From the NCBI GenBank assembly GCA_000328365.1, contig KB304272.1, positions 140,739-204,738 of the forward strand: DNA of 64,000 nucleotides, read 5' to 3'. Origin of the DNA: Capitella teleta. Lineage: Eukaryota > Annelida > Polychaeta > Capitellidae. Every line of letters begins with the position of its first letter. Positions within the stretch are counted from its first letter, which is position 1. The notes beneath the pieces were generated by a model. That model had not been told where the DNA came from and made no database searches. It was given only the letters and a program-made list of their open reading frames with translations. Positions 14,301 through 25,319 of this stretch are shown one piece after another. Both the position numbers and the translations under genes were made by a program.

Positions 14301-17300
14301 CGCTAAATGCTTTCCTTATAGCTTTGCTATTCTCAAGCAAGCGCTTCGACTCATAGGTTATGTAATACGAATTGACCTATGACCCCGAGACTTCAGACTC
14401 ATGGAATTATGATAAATGTTTTGACTCTTCTTGATTCAATGATAGATTAATGATGGAAATTATACAGGTGTAGCAATTATAGTAATTGTTGATTTATTAA
14501 CATGGCTGTACATACATTTAATTGTTTAATTATTTTGTAATAATCTTGTTTGTCATTAGTTTTATTGAAAGGTTGGCCTTCTGTTATTTGACAGAGACAT
14601 TTACTGCACGCTAACACAAGCAAGAAGCACATGTTTCAATTGTGAAATGCATACATTTGCAATAATCCTCGCTATTTCTAATCAATTCATGTGAATTCTG
14701 TGACATTTATATTCTTATGAGAGCACTGTAGAGGTAGGTGAAATAACTTAACTTTGCCTTTGGACAAACCACCAATGAGAAGAGAATTCCAAGTAAGTAA
14801 AAGTTAACAAATTGTGATATAATCATCAAATGAAATGACATTTCCTTGACTCACGATCACGTGGTTCGAGCGCATCAGCATGACCGTCATCCTGCTCAAC
14901 TGCGTCACCCTGGGCATGTATCAGCCGTGCACGGATACCGTTTGCAACACGACCAGGTGCAAGGTTCTTGAGGGCTTTGACCACTTCATCTTCGCCTTCT
15001 TCGCCATCGAAATGGTCATTAAACTGATTGCCATGGGGCTGGCCGGCAAGGAAACCTATTTGGCGGAGACTTGGAACCGACTGGACATGTTCATTGTGCT
15101 GGCTGGGTGAGTGGAACATATGTGCTTTCTTTCCCTTGCTGGCTTCTCTCTCTTCGGCATTCAGTGCTGCCGTGTTTTCTTCTCGTGTGCGTTTAAACAG
15201 AGAACCACTGTCATTTGTGGGGTTTCGGTCGAAATGTACACAGTGGATGAGTGACGTTGCAGTCAATGTGCCTTTGTCTCTCGTTGCTGTTTTCTCCTTA
15301 AAAGCTCTCTCCTACTCTTCGTTTTTGTTTGTCTCTGTCACTGTCTGATGCATACACCTGCTCAAGAATCTTGCACAATTGTAGCTCGGAATCGATGCGC
15401 GTAAAACCTATACGAAGCCGGCCAAAAGGGGCATGAGAAAGAGAGCCTGGAATCGCAGACCCCCGGGCCAGATGGATCAAATGCCGGAGAGGCATTAATA
15501 ACACAATCAAAGCGACGTAAATCACTCTACGCAGGCGTCGAGGGCCGTTTTATGGACGGTGCCCTGCAACGACACCGCCGCTCGTGACGTTCGCTTCATC
15601 AGCGGTGTACGAGTGGCCGTGTTGCTGCTGTCCAGTTAATCACGAGGGATAACACGTGACATAAACAGTACCTCTTTGGCGTATACTGTTCGAATGTGTT
15701 ATGCCCCCAGTGAGTCATGCATGGTTTCTTGTTGCATGCCTCAAGTCTGCTGCTTGTAGTTATTTTCTTCTTCTCCCAAAATCGTGAACCCCTTTTGTCA
15801 ACAGGAAGTTGCATTGCCCTCGTAAATAGAGGGCTATTATTAGCTTATGATTTGAACTGGAGACTTATTTCGCGTTTTTAAAGTGCCTCCTTCCTTGAAG
15901 GTTTCCCTTGTGTGAGGAGATCTCAATTCATACGTAGTTGTGCGGTTTATATTTTTATCCTAATTTGAGTCTTTAAAACTTATCAAATTAACAGAATTCT
16001 TCTTGAAATCCAGTAGAAACGTTTTGCTTTTATGCTATTTATTAATCTTTCTCTGCTAAAATTCGGTTCTATTCAAGGTATTATTTGAAAATTTAAACTT
16101 TTTTAATTGTGTTTTTTTAACCAATTCGAATTATTTTTTATATTATTTTCTGGCTAGGAACAAATGTAATAATAGCAATATGCATTTTGCTGCAACGTGA
16201 ATAAAAAATGCAAAAAAAATTGCAAAATTGCCAAAAAAAAAAATTGCAAAAAAAAAATTGCAAAAAAAAAAACATGCAAAAAAAAAAAAATTAACTGCAG
16301 AATCTGTTTTCATCACTGTTTGCTACCCTTTTTAAAGCCTTTCAGAGTATATTATGAACAAGTAAGAGTTTTGCCTTTTTACTCACAATTCTCATGCCAG
16401 TGTCTTGATTCAGTATTCTTTTCCTCCGCCAATTTTATTTCTCTTCGTGTATAATTTTCCTTTGCATGTTTTCTTGATTTAAAATTTTCTGCATGTTGTT
16501 CCTCCTTCCTCCTCCTCCTTCTCCTCCTCCTCCCACTTCCTTTAATGTGCATGTCCAGCATGTTTACTTCAGTCCCTGTGACCCTCATAATGCTCTGAGG
16601 TCCCAGGGGGGCGATGGGAGACGAAGGAAGGAGTGCCTCACTTCCAGCTCCGCAGCTAGCGAGTAGGGCGTCGTCGTGCGCGATCGCCTCATCTCTCTCT
16701 TGCTTGTTCTTCCATCGCCTGACGAGCGATGTTGCTGGTCATTTCTGTCCTTCTAAGCTTGGTGGTACACACTGCTGCTCTGGAACTGAATACGACGTCA
16801 GAGAACATGTGTGTGTGTGCGTGTTTATACGATGATTTCACTGGCCGTGGCTTCTTGCTATCAATTAATCACCTTTTTTCACACACTCCTGGCTCTGTTG
16901 TTCTGTCACGACTGTCATGGTTATACTATGCTCGCCAAAGTGATCACTTACTTGTGTATTTGACTCACACACGTTCTCCTGCCCAGATTAAGAGATCCAA
17001 AGCAAAGTCCGCATGCTTATTAACAGCACTACTAAAACAAATTCATGATCATCATTTCGGCTTTTGGAAAATAAAAAAAATAAAAAAAAAACCAAACAAA
17101 CAAACAAACACACACGAGAGAAAAAAAAAACGCCACTAGTATATTATCGTCACAATTCATCGCACAAAAGCACCTGATATAAAAGGTTTCATCATTATCC
17201 AAAGCCTTAATGCACTAATTGCTAATTACGAGGACGGTTGAATTCCAACTCCTGACCTAGGCTTTTTGCTTGCAGTGCGGTTGAGTATGCTGTCGACACG

Positions 17301-20300
17301 GAGAACCTGAGCCTCTCGGCCATCAGGACGATACGAGTGTTGCGACCATTGAGAGCCATCAACAGGATACCCAGTAAGTCTACATTGCCATATATCACCC
17401 TATGTAACCATTCCCGGGGGGTTCACCCTTTCCAGAGTATAGGGTTGATCCAGTGCTATTGTGTAAAGTTCGAGATAAGCCTACGCATGACTTGCAGTAC
17501 TTATCTTCATTCTGATCCGAGCAAAATTGTCTTCTTCGGTAGAAGCAGGGGACTACGCTCCTTTTACGGGGAAATGGGCAGAAATTTTGCCTCGTTCGGT
17601 GCTGAATTGGCTGCGATTTTGTCCTAATCAGCACTTTTGACCCCCGAAAGACTCGGCCCGAATTTGGTTCTGTTCGCCAAATTCACTCAGCGCTTCCGAA
17701 ATTGAAGTAATGGGCCGCAAAAGAGCCGACAGGCAAAGAAGCCTCGGGTGGTGTGCGCGTGGAACAGAAGGCAATATGGTATTGCAAATCGATTGACAGC
17801 TTATGGTGAGGTATTCTTTTGAGGAAAACAAAACATAGAGCAGGAAGGAGATCCATGCTTAAGAAAAACGATCGGGCACTAAATTGCCTAAGAAGTAGAA
17901 GAGAAAAAATCCATCTTGCCAGTTCATAGCTGCTTTGACACTTCACCTGTTTGAACTCACAAGACAAGACTGGTACAGCAATGGTGATCCATGGCGCCTG
18001 GCCGTGCCAATGCGTCCACCTCGTCCATAATCCGTTGTCAATGTCGTCGCAACACAGTGCTGCGCGCATTCAGTCACTCTCATTCATCTCGAATCCAAAT
18101 CCCGTCCATCATAAATCCCCGAGAGGGATTGATGAGGAGGGACACGGCCGAAACCCCGCTTTTGCAGATCAAAAAAACGACTTCTGAAGAGCGGCAGGGA
18201 TTGGCCATCGGAGTCTGCGGAGGTCAAACGGCGGGGCCTCTAACGAGAGAGAAGCCTGTGTTCTAATTTCCAGACAGGTGTTGTCTAATTGTTCCGTCTC
18301 GTATTAAGAAATGTTATAACGATCAGAGGCTATCCTCAGCGCCGGTGAAATTCGCTAGCAGCCGGTTGCTGACCAAACACATTCGATGACGGAATGAACA
18401 CCTGAACGGAAGGGGCCTCGCACAGCCATTCATCAGAGATGCAGACATCTGCTTTGAAGCATATTCCGCTCAGACATGCACAATACGATGCCAGCCGTGT
18501 AATGCATCCCAAGGCTAAATAGACCTACACCATAAATTAACAGCAGACGTAATTACTGTACATCTCATATCCTGATGGATGACAAATTCACTCTCAATAT
18601 AATTGCAATCAGCGGAGTTAACAGACTAATTCGCTCACTGTCACTGAATTGCTTGCGTAAACCGGGCCGGCGGATTAGCCCGTTGGTTTGAATCCTGAAT
18701 TGTGAGGGTTAATCACGACGGGAGAGAAAGGGGTGGGGGGGGGTTGTGTTAAATGGAACCCCATTTGACACTAACCCTAAGTGTGTGTATGTAACCTGAG
18801 TGTATGGCTGATGACATGCTCTGTTTACAGGTATGCGGATCCTGGTGATGCTGCTCCTCGACACCCTACCCATGCTGGGCAACGTCCTTCTACTCTGCTT
18901 CTTCGTCTTCTTCATCTTCGGAATCATCGGAGTTCAGTTATGGGCGGGGCTACTGAGAAATCGATGCTTTTTGGAACTGCCAGAAAACATTACAACTCCG
19001 TAAGCTGTGTTCCATGCAAATGCTTGTCTGTGTTCGTTTTTGGAGGGTGATCTAGTCGAGGGCATGACGTGATGTGACACGGATGACCATGCACCGTTCT
19101 CATTGAGGAGCCAAGCCAATAAAACTAATAACTACCACGGCTGAAAATCAGCACAAGGCCAATACGCCAGAGTGGCTCCCGAATTGGGCTAGTCTCCACA
19201 GCTAGCGTGATGGGCAACCGAGCATGAGGGCTTCTTAGCAGGAGGACGATTCCTTTCCTGGAAGGGCCATGAAGTCCGCTGGGGGGTCAAGCCCTCTGTC
19301 CACGAATCTCATCCATCATTAGCTTCTGAGTGTTCACATTGAATCCGATGAGAAGTTAAATCCTTTTGTTTTTTATCCACGAATTAAGATAGAGGTCGTG
19401 TCATTTGACCTGGCCATAAACCATCAACCCAAAGTAGCTCATGTGCTTGGATCTATCAGTGACTTGCCTGATAGACCGCTGATCGATGGTCGGGGGCCAA
19501 TGGAAATAGACCACTGAGCCTACAAAATGATTCGCCAGTTTTTTTGTTTTTTTTTTTCTGAGATGAGCTCCATTCGAGCCTTTCGTGGTTCAGTGCACTT
19601 CAACAAAAGCACGTATTGCGATGGGTTTTGTGCTGGGATATTCTGGGCTCGAAAGAGCATATAGGAGGAGGTGGAAGAGGGGAAAGGGGAGGTGGATATT
19701 CAGGTGAAGATCATTGATCAGCCTACCTGCACAAGCGCCGTGAAAGCAAAACACACTCTCTTAAAGGGCGGTAAATATTAATATTGCAAACACCGTGGTG
19801 CCATTTAGTCTTGTGTCCACACAGAGTCATCCCAGACCGCAGTACATGACGGGTGCTTCGTGCTAAGAAAACTAGATTGGTCAGTCCTTGGTCCAGCTGA
19901 CGTCCACTTGACCACTGCTTAATACTGGACCATGGTCCCATAAGTTCCTGAAACCTTTCACAGTTTTGTGATTGGCCACCTGGCCAATCCAGACAGGTAT
20001 CAATGGAATTGCTGATTAACCCGTTGATTGCAGGTGCATTGCATTGCGTGTCAGTCCCTCCTTGTTACGATATGTATGCCTCAAGGGAGGAAGGAAGTTA
20101 CATAATATAACAAGGGAGCAGTCCCGAGTAGGTTGGAGCCCCTATCTACCTCTTATCGTGCGCACATTCTGACGCCAAGGCAGGTCAATGAGGTTGATTG
20201 ATTTGCGGTCTATTAAATACCAGAGTTTCGTTGGGCCAGCATTGCCCATGACGTCGTGGCGATACTCTCACCTGTCTCCCTGTATTGTAACTTGCAGCGT

Positions 20301-23300
20301 CGAATACTCTCTCGTATTACCCGACACACCTGCGCGTTCATGCCTTCTTCGCCACCTCAAGTAGAAAGCTAAGAATCGAAACCCAAGGGCGCCGCCACTT
20401 GAGTTGCTGCAACTCAACACCGATGCCCATTACTCGTGCCTATATGAAATGGTCATTCTGCCTTTTCAGCTCGTTTCTCCGTAATTACTACATTCGAGAG
20501 CTGGAGAAAGACTTCATCTGCAGTGATCCCAGCGACCAAGGCATGACCAAGTGTTCAGAGCTGCCGCATTATCAATACCAAGGCCGTATCTGCAACGACA
20601 GTGCAATTCCTTTCAATAACAATACGCCTGCCAATGACTCATGTGTCAACTGGAACGTCTACTACAGTACGTGCAAACCAGGGGACCGCAACCCCTTTCA
20701 GGGCGCCATCTCATTCGACAACATTGGACTGGCGTGGGTTGCCATATTTCAGGTGTGTACCAGACCATCAAACATAATCTGAAATTCTATCTCATGTACG
20801 GTGACAATTATACACTTAAGATAACTGTATTTATACGGTAGCATTCATACGATTGATACTCGATTTGCACGTTGTATTTATTCCTTTATGATGGCGTTTC
20901 TTTTGGCTTTAGTCTCTGACGTTTGATTACGCACGTGTCTTTCTGTAGGCTCTTCTCCAGTGGATGCTGATTTAACTTCCGTTTCCTTTCTTTCCTCTTC
21001 CAGAGTGTTTTCACCAAACTTTTCACCACTTCATTTCACTACAATCTTGCACAACTCAGAGATATTTTGGTTGGCTTGTTTTCTGGTTTCTTACAATATT
21101 TTTGTTTGTATTTTTCCCCCTTTTTACCTCTGAAGGCATTTCTTCTGTTTTCATCCGTGCCGGATTATTTTTTCCTCTCTCACAGTTTTTCTTCATTTTT
21201 TTTCTTTGACGGCAGGATTAGCATGGTGTGATCTACAACTCTTCCTCTCCCTCGCCTCCTCCTCCTTCTCTTCGCCCTTCTCCTCTTTCTTTTCTTCTTC
21301 TTCGTTTCTTCTTTCCCTTCCTCTTGTAGCCTCATCTCACTTCCTTGTCCTCGAAATCAGTATTTGACCACAGATTAATATTGTCGAGTTAGCGTTAGAA
21401 AATGTTATCCCCCCTCTCATAAATCAACACATTCTTTCACTTCAATTACAAGTAAATCACCCCCCCCCCTCCGCACTTTATTCTCAATCTACCCGATTCC
21501 TTCAAAATAATCCTCTAAAACTTCACAAGTAGATCAAATCCGGCCCTTTCTGTTCTAGAACCCACCTCCTCTTCCCTCCTTCTCCTCCTCCTTCCTTCTC
21601 CTCTTCCTCCTTTCAGACACCGTTGTGGTCATTGTGGCGTCCCGTGACCTTCGTCTGACCTCTAATATCGTCTCGTTATTTGCTTCACTCTTTCGCAGGT
21701 TATTAGCCTCGAAGGATGGGTTGATATTATGTATAATGTCCAGGATGCCCATTCCTTTTGGGACTGGATCTATTTTGTATCACTTATTGTGGTGAGTAAG
21801 TCCAGGGGACGCGATTAATATTGGTCTTTTTTCTCTTCTCTCCCGGTCCATTCCCGTTCAACAGGTTATCAGCCTAGCTGGCTGGGTTAATATAATGTAT
21901 TTCGTTCAAGACGCCCATTCTTTCTGGGACTGGATCTATTTTGTCTCGTTGATCGTGGTGAGTTCGGGCTGTTAGCCACTCGTCCGGTGTATAGATAAGC
22001 CGTTGGCCTCGTCCTGATGCGTTCAGCGTCCGTCCGTCCGTTCGTCAGACAGTTGCTGCCTCCCCCCCCCCTTCCTCTCCCTTTCCGTGTTCCCTTTCAA
22101 CCCTTCCGATAATAACACCCTCGCGACGGTCGGCTTTTTTTTTTTTTTTTTTTTTTTTTTGCAATATAGTGATATATAATTTGTATATTATAATATAGTG
22201 TATAGCGCTGGTTCTGTTTCTCGCTTTGAGTGTTTGGTTAGTTGTTCTTCGTGTGCATAAACCGTGTATCGAAATGAGCCAGAATCCTTAGCACTAACTG
22301 AGGGCCAAAAGTACTCAAAACACTTCGTGCTTCTTTTTCTATTATTCTTCTGCAATAACCCCAAACAAAGCATTTCTCCATTCTTCATTGCCCGCCTCGA
22401 AATTGGCTTTCCTGCCTCAGGCATTCTCACGGCAATAAAACATTTGCGCCCAAGGAGGCTTCCTATTGGCTGGCTGCTCTCAGCCCACGTGACCCCCGTA
22501 CGACGAACGGAAGTAGATGCTTAACTTGCTTAATTATTATTATTAATAATCTAACCTGCATGACACCAGGCAGCGCTTTGTGGCATAGAGTTTATAGAAT
22601 TGAGTTGCTGCTTCTAAGCTAATACTTGATGCTGTACACATTTGGCTTTTGATCTTTCCGCGCATGCGTACTCGTGTTCAACAGAGGCCTGTTTCGTGTC
22701 CCTCCCCGTTGTTCATCCTTCGCGATCCCTTTGGAAATGTAATGACGTCAGTTTTGATTATGTAAGAATTAAAAAAAAAAAAATACAATGAATTGAAGAA
22801 TACCAAGATGATACTTTGAGCATCTTCAATGGAATGTCCATTTCATCATCAGAGATGCAAAACCTGTAAACAATCTTGGTGTTCTCCTGATTCATTGGGC
22901 ATTGTAGCCATATGTTGACACGCTTGGTAAGAATCCACGTACCTCCCAGGGCATCGAATGAAGGTGAAGTTAGGCCCGCTGTCCTTTTGATCTTGTTTAC
23001 ATATTATATACATGCATGTGTATTAATCAAGCTTGAACACAGGGTCCTCCTCCTAAAGCTGTGTGTGGAATGTAATTAATGAACCGTGCGAATGAAGGCA
23101 CTATTTAATTTCAATGTTGTCGATAACTTAATACCGTTGGAAACCAACGACCATTAATGACGCTGTATTCTAGCTGGTTTATCAGTTTGTATCGATATAT
23201 AACGCTTTTGATATAATTATATTTACAATAGCTTTGTAATAATTTATAATTGAAATTCTCTGTTTACCATTTATACCAGCCTGTACCGGCCACAATGTTT

Positions 23301-25286
23301 GTCTTTTGTAATGAAACAAGCGAGTTTGTTGAAGTCGCGAGTTGAATCGATTTCGTTGGTTGCAGATCGGAGCGTTCTTCATGATCAACCTTTGTCTGGT
23401 CGTCATCGCTACTCAGTTCTCGGAAACCAAGAAACGTGAAACTGAGCGCATGAAGATTGAGCGAAAGCGCTTCCATTCCAGTAGTACGTTAGCCAGTAAC
23501 TCCGAGCCAGGAGGCTGTTACGATGAGATCATCAAGTACTTGGCTCACATAGTACGCAGAGCCCGACGCAAGTTGAATCGCTTCTTCAAGTTGCGTCGCG
23601 GGAAACATCAGCGTCGTGTTACGCCCGAAAAAGCCATATCACTCCGCCGGAAGCGGAGACGCAAGAAAGCGCCGCCGGCCACTGGCGGCGCCACCTCTGG
23701 CCCCACCCCCATCATCGCATCATCACACCCCCACCCACAGTCGCACCTCTACCACCACCCGTTCCACATACCAAACAGCGCACTGACAGACAGCAACCCT
23801 CGACTTGCCCCCAGGGCCAGTCCGGAAGTGTCGGACGTCGATGTTGCGTCATCGCCACGTCGACCCACTCACCTCCTGGTGCCGCCAAGTGACAGCAGTG
23901 CGCACCTGAGTGTGGAATCGCTGCAAACTGTGACGTATGCTGCAGAGTGTGTGTCTGCGCCCTCTCCGCTGCAGTCTTCCTCCAACCACCTCCTCCTACC
24001 ACCCCCCTCTGTACAGTACAGCCGGACGCCCTCCACAGGGCTGCCCACAACCCCCGTCTCCCTCGCTGCCCCATCAGGCCGCCACACGTCCATCCAACCG
24101 GACCTGCTTGCCGTTCCTGGTGCTAGGTCTCCAACGTACCCGCCAGCAACAACGCCCCCTTCTGAGTACAACCGTCTGCAAGCACAGCCACCGCAGACGA
24201 GCCCTTGCGACACTCCCGAGAGAGGTGAGTGTACAATTGACCCCTTGTCAACAAGATAGGCAGCTCTCGATAAGATGTACCTGCGCTATGACGTCATCAC
24301 ACCTGTGTCAACAGGGGGAGGGGTATAATGAACTGTGAATGCGCTTCAACGGAGTGTGGGTACACGGGGATAAAGAGAGGCAGAATGGGAAGCACACAGC
24401 TCAGCATTGCTACAGGTGAACGGAGGGGAAAAATAAGCCCACATAGCAAATACATGTAGTAAATAAATAAGCCATCGAACAACGGAATGGCACTGGTTGA
24501 ATGCGTATAGTGAGCGGGTGAACTCAGAACGATGGCTCTTAACTCTGGCGTTACTTTGCAGCGGACAGGACGAGGACCTTCAACGCGGGTGACGGAGCCG
24601 CTGCTGCAGCGGTTGGCCTCTTGCAGATCGCCCCTGGAACCCCGTACACTCACTGCTCATCTCAATCCGAGTACGAGTGCACATCTGACGATAGTCAGGA
24701 CGAAGACTCATCGTCCGAGGACTGGAGCGATGACGAAGTACCCCCTAAGAAGCGGAAGTGTGAGTGGCGTCTTGCGCATGCGCGTGGGGGGTGGGGGGGA
24801 TCAGCAGCGAAGACGGCTTTCTTTGCCGTGCCCATTCAGAGCGCTGCAACAATAACAGAAGCAGATAGTATTCATAATTCAGACTCCGCTGGCTTCATTA
24901 GCGACGTCACCATTCTGATTGCAGCCGCTCGCTGCTTTACAAGCCAATTTCCCAAGCGTAGCCTTTTTTGCTATCTTTACGAGCGGACTCGTGATCATGT
25001 TGGGGGGGAATCCTCCAAACCCTCTTTTACATCGAACGGTCATTACCCTCTCTAGTTAATTATCAGCAGGCGATATTGATTCCTGATCCGTCATATACTT
25101 CCAGGGATACTTGAGGCGGTGACCCCTGATCGAACGTCATTATCGATCAGCGCCCGCTCGTCTTTCCGGAGGCCTTGCTTCTTCCTATAGCTCCCTCGAT
25201 TAATGCCTTGGATAAAAAGAGACAAATTAGTTTTTTTGTTAAACATCTGGGTTGGAATAGCCCTGCCTTTCATCAGTGAAATTACT

Positions 25287-25319
<33 letters not shown>

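Larger units (their letters stand above)
5384..14860 (+). other. Intron 1: AT-AC, U12-type (9477 bp)
   Basis: The donor ATATCCTTT matches the U12 AT-AC consensus exactly. The branch site TTCCTTGAC at 14842-14850 is also a perfect match, and the intron ends in AC at 14859-14860, about 11 bases past the branch A. Joining gives CLRLVTWP then [15 protein letters not shown], which matches vertebrate Cav3. No AG lies where a U2 acceptor would be needed. The rest of the intron holds only simple repeats, an assembly gap and chance ORFs. Minor introns are known in voltage-gated channel genes. Confidence 0.92.

Noticed and set aside
21865-21957. Exon 6B as an assembly duplication or dead copy
   Set aside because: Twenty base differences, mostly silent, with intact splice sites and frame, argue for an old, maintained exon.
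23712-24213. Minus-strand ORFs of 114-120 codons over exon 7
   Set aside because: Shadows of the Cav3 coding frame in a GC-rich exon.
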